DNA of 64,000 bases from Opitutaceae bacterium (GCA_028284235.1 JANQSC010000008.1:124001-188000); one strand, 5' to 3'. Shown: positions 34,656 to 43,694, numbered from the stretch's first letter. Translations and numbers: made by a program. The notes: generated by a model not told the origin, from the letters alone.

Positions 34656-37001
34656 CTAAAGGTCTCCCAGGTATTCTTCTTGGAGGCGTTTCGGGACATA
34701 GGATTTTGTTTTATTGAGAATCGCCCCGATATTGTCGTTGGTCTTTTGCAGAAGCTCGGTTGCTCGAGTGACGACATCTTTGTCGGCTTTCTCAGATTCG
34801 ATCACAAGGAAAACTGCGTCCATAAAACTCGCTAGACGAGGCGTAACGCTGATTGGGCTTACGGCTGGCATGTCGAAAATTATATAGTCAAATTCGCTCG
34901 TTTTGAGTTTCGGTACGAGATCGTTGAAGCGATTGGGTAGAATTTTTGGTAGCTTGAATCCATTGGATCCCTCTGCGGCTACGACGAGTTTCCCTTCGTT
35001 TTTCTTTTCAGTAACGGGACTATCTCCAAGTAGTTGCTCAAGGTTCTCAATGTTCTTGCCATGATAGAATTGTTGGGCCGATTCACTCCCTAGTGTCATG
35101 TCAACCAGCAACACATTGCCTTCACCCGTTTGCGAAAGAGTCGCGGCTAGGCCTGCGGCTACAGTGGTAGTTCCAGGTGTATCTCCGATACCGGTTAGCC
35201 CAATTAGCTTGGGCTTGTGGGTCATGCCGCGACCTTCGAAAAAACCAATTAGACGATCTCGTAGAGCTTCGTAGTAGGGATGCAATGCGTGATCTTGATC
35301 CCAAGGGCTCGCTTCCGTGTGCTTTTCGATGCTTGCATGGGTTCCAGTAGCGAACTGTTCTGGGTCCGATTTCGCCGCTGCTATCAATGTAGGAGATTTT
35401 GGTTGATAGCTATCTTTGGATTGCTTCTCTTTCGATCGCTTCTCTCGATCAAGTACGTTTTGTTTGCCAGTCTTTTTGAGCAACTTTCGGTAGGCACGGC
35501 TTGTCGTGTCCGGGATAGAGAGGAAAAGCGGGATATTTAAATTTCGCTTAACGTCAATCGGACGCTTGATGCTCTGGTCGAGAAATAGCTCAAAAAGCAA
35601 GGACCATACGAGCCCCAATGCGATGCCCACCGCGAGCGCTCCTCCTGCGACTTTCTTTGTCATCGAAGAGTCCGCTATGGGCGGCGATGGCTGCTGTACG
35701 ATTCCAATATTGTTCACGCGACCCGCTCCGAAAGCCTCATCGATCTTGGCCTGCTCACGGCTTTCCGAAAAATAGCGGAAATTTTGCTCCTCGATCTCCT
35801 TGCGGCGGCGTAGGTCTTGAATCTCGGTTTCGACGGAGCTAATTCTATCCGCATCTTGTTGAATCTGAGCACTTTGCTGTTCAAGAACCTCGATTTTCGA
35901 TCTGAGAGCGATTACTTGTATGGTAGCGGAAGTTAAATCGCCCCCAGCGAAGCTTTGTGGACCTCCCCGGGGCGAGGCAACAGTTGTTGGGGCTGCTTGT
36001 ACTAGAAGCGGATTGTCCCGTTCGAGTTCTTCTTTACGGGCTTCCGCTTCCGCTATTTGAGACTGTACGCCCTTAACGAGAGCGTTTTCTGTCGTAAAGC
36101 GGGTCAAGTAATCCTGTTCGTTGCGTCGCAGCAGGTCCAAACGAGCTTGGAGTGACGCGTAAGATTGCAGTGTGCCAGGGTCAATAGACTGCGGTTGAAC
36201 AGTCTCTTCTTCGGGATCGTTCGAAGTCGAGACTCTGGGGGAGAGACTCTTGAGCTGCTCTAGCGCTGCTTCGCGAGCGGCAAGCTCCGCTTTGGAATCG
36301 AGCAGAGCGCCACGAATGCTCGAAATCTTAGTGTTTTGGTCGGCCTTCGCTTCCTCGAGGGATATGACGCCAGCTCGATCCAAAGCCTTGCGAAGCTCTT
36401 CCTCTGTCCGCGCGAGTCGGTTGCGATACTGTTCCGCTTGTTGGTTGACGAATGTGTCGAAGGACCCGGCTGAACGAGTTTCCAGGTGCTTTGCTAAGTA
36501 TCCGTCAATCAGCTCTTTCAGCACTGGCTGAACAAGGGACCGGTTGCCGCTCTTAAAGTCGATGCTTATAACGCTGCTACTTCGAGGGATGCTCACACTC
36601 AGGGCCCTACGGATCCTTTGAGCTGCAGCATCGATATCTCGAGTTCTTGTTGGATCTTCGAGAATCTTCTCGGGGCCGATTTCCTCAGCTACCTTAATAG
36701 CTAAGTCCATGCTAGTTATGATTTGCAGTTCGGAATTGATGATAGCATCACCCCTGGCTTCAACGGTAGTTACGCGGCTGTCCTCTTCTGAAGAAGTGGG
36801 GGTCTTTCCTTGTTCGACGTATCGAATGAATAGTCGTGCCTGAGACGAATAGGTCTTCGGGTAAGACACATACAGGACGGCCGCTGCTGCGATACCTAGC
36901 AAAGAGCACAGAATAATTTTCCATTTGTGCTTGAACAACGCGTAGATAATATCGCTCGGTGTTATGCTTACGGGACTGGGAGCTAGATTTGGGTCTTGCA
37001 T
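34656..37001 (-). CDS. Wzc-like polysaccharide co-polymerase with degenerate kinase domain
   Basis: A 781-residue PCP-2-type protein. A Wzz domain lies at about 12-110 with TM1 (KIILCSLLGIAAAAVLYVSY), a long coiled-coil periplasmic region (about 190-420), TM2 (KKVAGGALAVGIALGLVWSLLFELFLD, about 455-480) and a cytosolic BY-kinase-type domain from about 595. In that domain the Walker A loop is GIGDTPGTTTVAAGLA (604-619), with Thr where the P-loop Lys should be. Walker A' is LLVDMTLG, so the second Asp is lost, while Walker B (YIIFDMPAV) is kept. The C-terminus (EEYLGDL) lacks the Tyr cluster of autophosphorylating kinases. It is likely a chain-length/export regulator without kinase activity. 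Confidence 0.87.
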   Translation of the reverse strand: MQDPNLAPSPVSITPSDIIYALFKHKWKIILCSLLGIAAAAVLYVSYPKTYSSQARLFIRYVEQGKTPTSSEEDSRVTTVEARGDAIINSELQIITSMDLAIKVAEEIGPEKILEDPTRTRDIDAAAQRIRRALSVSIPRSSSVISIDFKSGNRSLVQPVLKELIDGYLAKHLETRSAGSFDTFVNQQAEQYRNRLARTEEELRKALDRAGVISLEEAKADQNTKISSIRGALLDSKAELAAREAALEQLKSLSPRVSTSNDPEEETVQPQSIDPGTLQSYASLQARLDLLRRNEQDYLTRFTTENALVKGVQSQIAEAEARKEELERDNPLLVQAAPTTVASPRGGPQSFAGGDLTSATIQVIALRSKIEVLEQQSAQIQQDADRISSVETEIQDLRRRKEIEEQNFRYFSESREQAKIDEAFGAGRVNNIGIVQQPSPPIADSSMTKKVAGGALAVGIALGLVWSLLFELFLDQSIKRPIDVKRNLNIPLFLSIPDTTSRAYRKLLKKTGKQNVLDREKRSKEKQSKDSYQPKSPTLIAAAKSDPEQFATGTHASIEKHTEASPWDQDHALHPYYEALRDRLIGFFEGRGMTHKPKLIGLTGIGDTPGTTTVAAGLAATLSQTGEGNVLLVDMTLGSESAQQFYHGKNIENLEQLLGDSPVTEKKNEGKLVVAAEGSNGFKLPKILPNRFNDLVPKLKTSEFDYIIFDMPAVSPISVTPRLASFMDAVFLVIESEKADKDVVTRATELLQKTNDNIGAILNKTKSYVPKRLQEEYLGDL

Positions 37002-37179
37002 TCGATTTTGTATCGGAATTCTAGATAGTAGTAAGTCGCCTGTCAGTTTGGAGTCGATTGAACGACGCTCGCGATGCGCCTCATTCTTATTTCGTCTGGG
37101 AATGTCTTTTATTAACTAGACTTGAAAGATCTCGTTTGGCTCGACCTGTTCTTTTGGCGATCAAATGTGTTTTTTTTGA

Positions 37180-38259
37180 TTAGGCAACGTGCTTGTAAAC
37201 CAATTGACCTGCGAGTCGTGCGAGAGGGATAGGAAGGTGATTGAATAGTCGAATGTGCCAACCAGTTGTTGCGTCGTTGATAGGGATCAAGGTGTTATTG
37301 TTTGCGTTAAAACGTTGGTAGGGAACTGTTTGTTCTCTGGAGCCCCAGGATTGTTTGAAACGTCTGAGACCACTATTGTCCAGTGATGTTCGCCCGAAGT
37401 CCAGCGAATCTCTTCCTTCTTCGCAACTTGCCTGGATCACCCTCCACATGATGAGATTGTTGGGTCGGTTTTCCTGAAAGCGGGTGTCCGAAGCCCCGAA
37501 TTTATAGAGGACTTTTTTTTCATGAAAACAGAACACGGCTCCAGCGATGGCCCGGCTGCCTGATCGAGCCAAATAGATGGCCCCTTTCCCTTGGGAGAGT
37601 ATGTGTTCTTGGATGCTCTGGAAAAACCTCCAGGGTTGGGGGGGGATGCCATGCCGCTTGCGCGTTAAACACAGTAGGGAGTAGAAGACCCGCATACTGT
37701 TCAAATCGGTTGCCTGTTCCACGTCCAGATTCGATCGCTGCCCTTTGCGAATCGCCCGGCGGTTTGAGTCACTAAAAGTCTTTAATAGCGACTCGGGGCC
37801 CCCATGAAGCGCGAGTGTGTGCGTATAGTACTCGACGGATGGGGGTGTATCCTGCCCCCCTGCGATCGGGGAGCGGTACTCGATCGACTTCCATCCGCGG
37901 TCTCGAGCGGTTTGCAATGCTGCGTCCACTGCGAACGCTAAATCCTCTTGGTTGTGATAGAGGAGGGGGCAAGTATCGGTAAATGGGAGTGAGACGCCTC
38001 GTTTTCCAGTGATCCAACTATCGACTTCCATCAGTACGACGACCGCAGTCGGTCCGCTTTGACTCTCGCTTGTGATTGCCATTGGTCGGAAGTTATAGGT
38101 TTGCTTGAGAACCCGGAGCCAGGCGGATGTATGGAAGAACGAGCATTGTGGAAAGCGTGACACCAGATCGTCCCAATCCGCTCGGTCGAGAGGGTCGAAT
38201 TGAGAAATTCGAGCCTGCCTGATCCGAGCGGGTTTCGTCTGATCCGAGGCGCTGGTCAT
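37180..38259 (-). CDS. FemAB/GNAT-fold family protein
   Basis: A 359-residue protein with the two-GNAT FemAB architecture: WDDLVSRFPQCSFFHTSAWLRVLKQTYNF (about 29-57), PFTDTCPLLYH, SDSNRRAIRKGQRSNL (about 165-180), GKGAIYLARSGSRAIAGAVFCFHEKKVLYKFGASD and LDFGRTSLDNSGLRRFKQSWG. Classical FemX enzymes add amino acids to peptidoglycan precursors from aminoacyl-tRNA; related proteins are common in exopolysaccharide loci, where aminoacylation or acylation of a sugar amine is suspected. It overlaps the DegT aminotransferase gene by 4 bp (ATGA), so it is probably translated together with the enzyme that makes the amino sugar, which is a reasonable substrate. Confidence 0.85.
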   Translation of the reverse strand: MTSASDQTKPARIRQARISQFDPLDRADWDDLVSRFPQCSFFHTSAWLRVLKQTYNFRPMAITSESQSGPTAVVVLMEVDSWITGKRGVSLPFTDTCPLLYHNQEDLAFAVDAALQTARDRGWKSIEYRSPIAGGQDTPPSVEYYTHTLALHGGPESLLKTFSDSNRRAIRKGQRSNLDVEQATDLNSMRVFYSLLCLTRKRHGIPPQPWRFFQSIQEHILSQGKGAIYLARSGSRAIAGAVFCFHEKKVLYKFGASDTRFQENRPNNLIMWRVIQASCEEGRDSLDFGRTSLDNSGLRRFKQSWGSREQTVPYQRFNANNNTLIPINDATTGWHIRLFNHLPIPLARLAGQLVYKHVA

Positions 38260-39446
38260 TGTTGGTCAATTTGGCTGTCGACGGCGGCTCTGAGCGATTC
38301 GGCAACGTGAACGATCTGCTCTCGAGCGAGCTCAGGATACATGGGTAGCGACAACAGCTGCGAAGCCGATTCTTCAGATGCAGGAAAATCTCCTTTGGCA
38401 TAACCCAGATGTTGGTACGCGGACTGGAGGTGAATGGGCACGGGGTAGTGAATGAAACATTGGATTCCGTCTTTCGCGAGGGTATCAAGCGTTTGATCTC
38501 GATTGGGGATGCGGACCGCGTAGACATGAAATATCTGTTCTGCGCTCGTAGGCTCCGATGGCGTTTCAATACGCGGGTGGGTGCCGAGTAGCTCGGTGTA
38601 AATAGCGGCATGCGCCCGACGTTTCTCATTTGATTGGTCGAGGTGTTTGAGTTTCACGTGAAGCGCCGCGGCCTGGATGCCGTCCATACGGGCGTTCCAG
38701 CCGATTTCCGAATGCTCGTTCTTTTCTGCTTGGCCGTGGTCCCGAAGGATTCGCAATCGTTGGGCGAGTGCCGCGTCGTTGGTGGTCAAGGCTCCTGCTT
38801 CGCCTAGCGCGCCGAGGTTTTTGCCAGGATAGAAGCTGAAGCTCGCGCAGTCGCCGAGCGATCCGACTCGGCGGCCTTTGTATTCGGCGCCGGCAGCTTG
38901 AGCGGCGTCTTCCAGGACGAAGAGCTCATGGCGTTTCGCGATCTCCAAGATCGAGTCGAGATTTGCGGGTTGGCCGAATAGGTGGACAGGGATGACGGCC
39001 TTGGTCCGATGGGTAATCGCGGCTTCGAGCAACGCCGGGTCCATGGTGAGCGTTTCGTTTGAAACGTCGATAAACACCGGTTTGGCACCTGTATGGCTGA
39101 TGGCTTCGGCCGTCGCGAAGAATGAATTAGGGACCGTGATCACTTCGTCCCCGGGGCCTATTCCTTTAGCTTTCAATGCGAGCCAAAGGGATTCCGTGCC
39201 GCTTCCGACGCCAACTGCGTATTTCGTCTGGCAGTATTGGGCGAATGCGTGTTCAAATCGCTCGACGAATGGGCCGCCCGCGTATGCGTTGGATTCGACG
39301 ACCTCGTGAATGGCGTCCATCAGTTCGCTTCTGATTGGACTATGATGGGCGCCCAAGTCGAGGAACGGGACCTCAATGCGTTTTCGCGTTAGTGTCACTT
39401 TAGGCGAGATTGAATTGTATCGGCCTTGCTGGCACGCTGCCGCCAT
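38256..39446 (-). CDS. DegT/DnrJ/EryC1/StrS sugar aminotransferase (WbpE-like)
   Basis: A 396-residue PLP enzyme. After about 25 extra N-terminal residues come EVPFLDLGAHHSPIR, GVGSGTESLWLAL, PNSFFATAEAI, VLEDAAQAAGA (Asp180) and the Schiff-base lysine Lys209 in SFYPGKNLGALGEAGA. It would transaminate a keto-sugar nucleotide from glutamate. Directly upstream are a WbpD-like acetyltransferase and a Gfo/Idh dehydrogenase; this oxidase-aminotransferase-acetyltransferase trio is the one that makes 3-amino sugars such as the 2,3-diacetamido uronates. ATG at 39446 has GAGG upstream; a GTG at 39398 nearer the conserved start is an alternative. Confidence 0.9.
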   Translation of the reverse strand: MAAACQQGRYNSISPKVTLTRKRIEVPFLDLGAHHSPIRSELMDAIHEVVESNAYAGGPFVERFEHAFAQYCQTKYAVGVGSGTESLWLALKAKGIGPGDEVITVPNSFFATAEAISHTGAKPVFIDVSNETLTMDPALLEAAITHRTKAVIPVHLFGQPANLDSILEIAKRHELFVLEDAAQAAGAEYKGRRVGSLGDCASFSFYPGKNLGALGEAGALTTNDAALAQRLRILRDHGQAEKNEHSEIGWNARMDGIQAAALHVKLKHLDQSNEKRRAHAAIYTELLGTHPRIETPSEPTSAEQIFHVYAVRIPNRDQTLDTLAKDGIQCFIHYPVPIHLQSAYQHLGYAKGDFPASEESASQLLSLPMYPELAREQIVHVAESLRAAVDSQIDQQ

Positions 39447-39732
39447 TTCGGTGCCTCGGGCATATTTGCTTCGAAGGATCGACTGGCTAGATTGGGCTGC
39501 GTGAATTTCTTGAGGAGCACCCTTGGTAAGTAGAGTCCAAGAGGTTTCCCCATAAGTTACCTAATCGGTCGGTTGCGCGAAGGGTAAAGCCGAATAGACA
39601 ATCTATTTTAAACGATTTTAGCGGTGAATCGGATCGCTTGTTTAAGTTGTTAATTCGAGAGGGTTTGTTGGTTGGGATTGCTTGGTTCAAACTTAGGGTT
39701 GTCTTGATGTCCAGTTGTGGGAGCCTACTTGT

Positions 39733-40218
39733 TCAAGAGGCGTTCATTTGGCGTGCAGGATTGCCGGTGACGGTCGCTCCGGGAGCGACGTCTCGAGTTA
39801 CGACGCTACCGGCCCCAATCAACGCACCTTCACCAATGGTGATTCCGCATAGAAGCGTCGCATTGGAGCCAATCGAAGCGCCTCGCTTTACGACAGTGGG
39901 GATGACTGACCAATCGTCTTCGGACTGGAGCGTGCCAGACTCCGAGGTGGCTTTGGGGAAACGGTCGTTGATGAACATGACCCCGTGCCCCACGAATACT
40001 TCGTCTTCGATCGTAACGCCTTCGCACAGAAAACTGTGGCTAGATATTTTGCATCGTTCGCCAACCGAGGCCCCTTTTTGGATCTCCACGAAGGTCCCGA
40101 TTTTGGAATCGTCTCCAATCGAGCAGCCATACAAATTGACGAAACCGAAAATCTGGACGTTCTTGCCCAGAGTAACATCGGGCGCGATTAGCTGGGTGGC
40201 GGTTCTCTCTTCGTTCAC
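39733..40218 (-). CDS. WbpD/WlbB-like sugar N-acetyltransferase (LbH fold)
   Basis: A 161-residue hexapeptide-repeat protein: [44 protein letters not shown] is followed by [30 protein letters not shown]. The F-I-N-D-R-F-P sequence is the hallmark of the WbpD/WlbB group, which N-acetylates the 3-amino group of UDP-2-acetamido-3-amino uronate with acetyl-CoA. The end VTGNPARQM matches the family. The start is GTG at 40218, since no ATG exists before the repeats. It lies between the Gfo/Idh dehydrogenase and the DegT aminotransferase genes. UDP-GlcNAc 6-dehydrogenase, which would make the uronate, is not in this window. Confidence 0.88.
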   Translation of the reverse strand: MNEERTATQLIAPDVTLGKNVQIFGFVNLYGCSIGDDSKIGTFVEIQKGASVGERCKISSHSFLCEGVTIEDEVFVGHGVMFINDRFPKATSESGTLQSEDDWSVIPTVVKRGASIGSNATLLCGITIGEGALIGAGSVVTRDVAPGATVTGNPARQMNAS

Positions 40219-40282
40219 GGAATTTGGCAGGCGGTTTCAAGTTGGGAACGGGGCGCAGAGATGAAGCGCGAGTCCGAAAACG

Positions 40283-41404
40283 CTATTGATTGCGAGCGGC
40301 GGTTTTTATGACACGTCTGGATTGGCTGTACGGTCCGGGAGATGGATCGAACACGATTTGAGTCTGCCCGTTCTTTCCTTCGGATTCGAAATAGTCTACA
40401 GGTCCTCCTCCATTGAGGAGAGATTCCGAAGAGGCTTCGAGAATTCGTACAATACGCGCTCCGTCGCTTCCGCTTGTAAGCGGCTCTTTGCCCTCTGCGA
40501 TGCAGTCGATAAAGTGCTGGCATTCGTTTTTGAGAGGCTCCTCGGGCTTTATGTACGGGACGTGCATGTCGCCGTGATGGTAGGCGTAGTGAAACTCGGC
40601 GAAGCTGTCGTAGTGAGGCGGGCGATCGACCCGCGCATCGAATATCCGGATCTTCTCCTGGGTCGCGACGTCGTCGAAGAGAATCATTCGTTTGCTGCCT
40701 ACAATAGTCATCTCGCGGACTTTTCGCGGATCGAGCCAACTGCTGTGGATCAGGGCGGAGCGCTCGTTTGAAAATTGGAGCGACATCGCAGTCACGTCTT
40801 CAATTCCGGGTGTGATATGGGCGCTGCCTTGGCAATTGATAGACTTGGGCGCTTCGCCCATGATGTGGAGGATGATGGAGAGATCGTGCGGGGCGAGGTC
40901 CCAGGCCACGTTGATGTCGGGCTGGAAGATTCCAAGGTTCAAGCGCCGGGCGCTAATATACCGAATGTCTCCGATATCGCCGGAATCGACGATCTCTTTG
41001 ATTTTTCGGACCTCGGGTGAATAGAGAAACGTGTGCCCGACCATGAGAACGAGAGCTTTTTCGCGCGCGATCTCGATGAGCTCTTCCGATTGCTGGCTCG
41101 AACTCGCAATAGGTTTCTCAATCAACACATGTTTCCCAGCTAGGAGGCTCGCTTTGGCCAGAGTGTAGTGGGACTTGACCGAGGTGGCAATTGCCATCGC
41201 GTCTAGACCTGGATCCGCAAGCAGGTCGTTGAAGTCCGTCTCTCCTCGGACACCCGAATAGAGGGACTGGATGTGCGCCAATCGATTCGAATCGAGGTCG
41301 CAAACCGCGGCCAATTCGCAGCCATTCAAGTTGTGGAAGTTGCGGGCGAGATTGGGCCCCCAGTAACCGAGCCCGACGACTCCGATTTTTAGTTTCTTTC
41401 CCAT
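40283..41404 (-). CDS. Gfo/Idh/MocA sugar dehydrogenase (WbpB/WlbA-like)
   Basis: A 373-residue NAD(P)-dependent oxidoreductase: Rossmann start KIGVVGLGYWGPNLARNF (residues 6-23), AVCDLDSNR, the EKPIA motif (about 96-100) with the catalytic Lys, and ARRLNLGIFQPDINVAWDLAPHDLSIILHIMG (about 150-182) with the conserved His. In the WbpB/WlbA role it oxidises the C3 hydroxyl of UDP-N-acetylglucosaminuronate to give the keto substrate of the following aminotransferase. The gene order here (dehydrogenase, acetyltransferase, aminotransferase) supports this. Another sugar substrate is possible. ATG at 41404, 25 bp after the short sugar transferase gene. Confidence 0.87.
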   Translation of the reverse strand: MGKKLKIGVVGLGYWGPNLARNFHNLNGCELAAVCDLDSNRLAHIQSLYSGVRGETDFNDLLADPGLDAMAIATSVKSHYTLAKASLLAGKHVLIEKPIASSSQQSEELIEIAREKALVLMVGHTFLYSPEVRKIKEIVDSGDIGDIRYISARRLNLGIFQPDINVAWDLAPHDLSIILHIMGEAPKSINCQGSAHITPGIEDVTAMSLQFSNERSALIHSSWLDPRKVREMTIVGSKRMILFDDVATQEKIRIFDARVDRPPHYDSFAEFHYAYHHGDMHVPYIKPEEPLKNECQHFIDCIAEGKEPLTSGSDGARIVRILEASSESLLNGGGPVDYFESEGKNGQTQIVFDPSPGPYSQSRRVIKTAARNQ

Positions 41405-41429
41405 GGGATCAGGGATATCCTCGACCTGA

Positions 41430-42206
41430 CTACGCGTGTTCTAAAGAGATATTTGACGAGGCAATCTCTTTTTTTGCCTTTGAGGCGAGCTCGCGATTGA
41501 TCGGTGTCAGATTTGCGGGTTGGTTGGCTTCCAAAATCTGTTGAGCGAGAACGCCAGGCGTTTTCGCCAGTACTTTTAAGTAGAGCCAGAGAGACTTGTT
41601 TTCGACATACTCTAGATCGAGGGCGACCATTTGCTTGAAAGTGAGCTTGTTCTTGCCGGAAACTTGCCAGAGTCCGGTTAAGCCAGGAAGCGTGTCGAAT
41701 CGCTTGGACTGGTTTGGGGAAAAGGCGACGAATTCGCCAGGGAGGCAAGGGCGAGGACCGGAAAGGCTCATCTCGCGTCGCAAGATGTTCACGAGCTGAG
41801 GCAACTCGTCGATGCCGGAAGCGCGAAGGAAGCGGCCGAAGGGTATCAACCGGTTGTCGCCTTTGGCGTCGAGCTTGGCTAGGGGTTGATCGTCACGAAT
41901 GAGGGAGAGCGTGTAGTTGTGGTGGGTGCCGGCATCTGAAGCGACTCGCATGGTCCTCAGCTTGTAGAGCATGAACGGCTTCCCATTAAAGCCTATGCGC
42001 TCTTGCTTGTAAATAGCGGGTCCACGCGAGACCGCCTTTACTACTATAATAGCGACGAGCAAGACCGGAGCGGCCGCAACGATCGCCACCGCGCTGACAA
42101 GGATGTCGAACAGGCATTCCCAGCGGATCCGCTCCCGTTTTTTGGGCGCGAACGTGAGGACTGGGTCCTCCGCTTTGCGGTCTTGGCTTTCGTTAATTGG
42201 CTTCAT
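41430..42206 (-). CDS. Short polyprenyl glycosylphosphotransferase (sugar transferase)
   Basis: A 258-residue monotopic PGT with only the catalytic part: a single hydrophobic re-entrant helix (WECLFDILVSAVAIVAAAPVLLVAIIVV, about 29-57), GPAIYKQERIGFNGKPFMLYKLRTM, RASGIDELPQLVNILRREMSLSGPRPCLPGE and PGLTGLWQVSGKNKLTFKQM. The E-R-I-G/K-L-R-T-M and D-E-L-P signatures are intact. Enzymes of this size often transfer an N-acetylated or 6-deoxy amino sugar phosphate (PglC-like) or hexose phosphate to undecaprenyl phosphate. It follows the NusG-like gene by 10 bp. It is the second of three potential initiating enzymes. Confidence 0.9.
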   Translation of the reverse strand: MKPINESQDRKAEDPVLTFAPKKRERIRWECLFDILVSAVAIVAAAPVLLVAIIVVKAVSRGPAIYKQERIGFNGKPFMLYKLRTMRVASDAGTHHNYTLSLIRDDQPLAKLDAKGDNRLIPFGRFLRASGIDELPQLVNILRREMSLSGPRPCLPGEFVAFSPNQSKRFDTLPGLTGLWQVSGKNKLTFKQMVALDLEYVENKSLWLYLKVLAKTPGVLAQQILEANQPANLTPINRELASKAKKEIASSNISLEHA

Positions 42207-42216
42207 CAGGGCTTCG

Positions 42217-42723
42217 CTAGCCGTTTACGGGCTCGATAAATTCTCGGTCGATTTCGGTCTTCGCTTCGGCGTTCATGAGATCGAGCAGTATGGCAACCCG
42301 TTCGCCTCTGGACACGTCGCCCATGAAGATCGCTTCGAACCCTTGCATCGGGCCGTCGACGACCCGGACGCGGTCTCCTTTTTTGACGGGGCTGGGCTCT
42401 ATCGCGAGCACGTCGTCGTCTTTGCCGGTCCAATCCCGGATTTGTCGTATCGTCGCTTCACTAACCCTAATGGGAACACCGCCCGCGTTCACGATGTTGA
42501 TAACGTCCCGACCGTAGGTCACCGCCCGCAGGCTCTCTGCGAGATCGAGCTTGCAAAACAAATAGCGCGGAAAGAGAGCTTCTGTGACTTCGCGACGCAC
42601 TCTTCGGACGGTCTTCTTGCGGCGCAGGCGCGGGAAAAAGGTCTCAAGGCCGAGCTCGTTGCGGATGTAGCTCTCCACGAGGGCTTCTTTTGCTGGTTTC
42701 GTGTGTATACAGTACCAATCCAC
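42217..42723 (-). CDS. NusG/RfaH-like (UpxY-type) transcription antiterminator
   Basis: A 168-residue NusG paralogue. The NGN domain at 1-105 opens DWYCIHTKPAKEALVESYI and carries TFFPRLRRKK and LFPRYLFCKLDL; the KOW motif VKKGDRVRVVDGPMQGFEAIF spans 113-133. Specialised NusG proteins of this sort bind elongating RNA polymerase and let it read through long polysaccharide operons. Being the first gene of the minus-strand run 42723-30475 fits that job. The start is GTG at 42723 and no ribosome site is obvious. A long leader (up to 971 bp to the divergent gene) could carry its recruitment site, but I find no copy of the enterobacterial ops/JUMPstart sequence. Confidence 0.9.
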   Translation of the reverse strand: MDWYCIHTKPAKEALVESYIRNELGLETFFPRLRRKKTVRRVRREVTEALFPRYLFCKLDLAESLRAVTYGRDVINIVNAGGVPIRVSEATIRQIRDWTGKDDDVLAIEPSPVKKGDRVRVVDGPMQGFEAIFMGDVSRGERVAILLDLMNAEAKTEIDREFIEPVNG

Positions 42724-43694
42724 AGTCGTTAGCGCGCTAGAAGAGAGTTAATGAAGGGTGCATTCGCCTTTGCAAACGCGGACTCGCTGGTTTGCACGCC
42801 GTAAGCGCGCCAATTCATACCGTGAGTATATTCGTGGGTGGAATGCATGGAAGAGTGCCCACGAGGCTTGAGTAATCGACCCCCGATTCAATCCCATTTT
42901 CATATTGAAACGGGGTTTCAGAGTATCGTGTAACAGGTCGGATCGAATACTCCTACCCTGATCTAAGGGAATCCATTATCCGATTTCGGAATTGCTACGT
43001 AAGGCCGCTGAATGTCGGAAGATGAAATTTGCGTTAATTACTGGATGAAAGCAGTTTGCAAACGAGTGGGCATTGGGTGAACAGCTTTGTTTTGCCTTTA
43101 GAATTAAAATCGATCCGGTTGGCGATTATTAGGCTTGCTTGGAAATCCGATCGATTTTCGCCCCAATCGGCACGCGCAGAGCTCTTCGGGGCGTCGCGCT
43201 TTGGTTTACGGTTCGGTCGATTGTTCGAGTAGACAGTTGCGCGGGCCGAATTTGAAGGTTGTTCGGCGTCAAAAGACTGTCTTTTGCGAAATCTAGACAA
43301 GTTTACGTAGTCGGTGTGAAGCGGATACGCATTCGATTGAAATTGACTACCTAACGCGGACAACCGCCGCTGGCGCGCGAGGGCGTGCATCGCGCTGTCC
43401 GTGAACAAATTGTAAATTGCTGGATTTTCTTACGGGGCGCGGTTGCTATTCCGTTCGATATCGTTTCGATGGTCGTGGTTTCGAGCCGTTAACTCTCACT
43501 TAAAGCAGTTACCATCAAGTGGTTCGGAAGAATTCAATCTGAATATAACATTACAGGAAAATCCACGATAAGCCGTCTGCAACGCGGCCTCGTTTGCGCG
43601 TTGGGACTACGAATTCGCAAGAAAAACAAAATGAATTCTTGAATAAGTAGTAGTACTTATCAGTGTGGTTTCACTTTTCAACTCAAACTAGAAC
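42724..43694. other. Long divergent intergenic region
   Basis: 971 bp between the NusG-like gene (minus) and the FlaA1/WbpM-type gene (plus), so it must hold both promoters. A 124-codon minus-strand frame at 43034-43408 is basic and low in hydrophobic order, and I regard it as spurious. A 10-bp direct repeat TTTGCAAACG occurs at 42769-42778 and 43055-43064, and a perfect inverted repeat lies at 43643-43660. The size is unusual for this gene-dense cluster. Confidence 0.5.
43643..43660. promoter_or_regulatory. Perfect 7-bp inverted repeat upstream of dehydratase gene
   Basis: ATAAGTA - GTAG - TACTTAT: 7-bp arms and a 4-bp centre, about 34 bp before the ATG at 43695. Its position is that of an operator or an RNA hairpin near the transcription start. 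The gene itself lacks an evident Shine-Dalgarno sequence. The function is inferred from symmetry and position only. Confidence 0.35.

Noticed and set aside
40215..40739. 174-codon minus-strand frame inside the Gfo/Idh gene
   Set aside because: Arg/Ser-rich shadow of a well-conserved dehydrogenase read in another frame.
43034..43408. 124-codon minus-strand frame in the divergent region
   Set aside because: The predicted protein is basic and lacks ordered hydrophobic pattern, domain motifs and a ribosome site. It lies in a region expected to hold promoters and leader.
42724..43694. Search for an ops/JUMPstart element upstream of the NusG-like gene
   Set aside because: No copy of the GGCGGTAGC-type core was found on the coding strand, so no such site is annotated.
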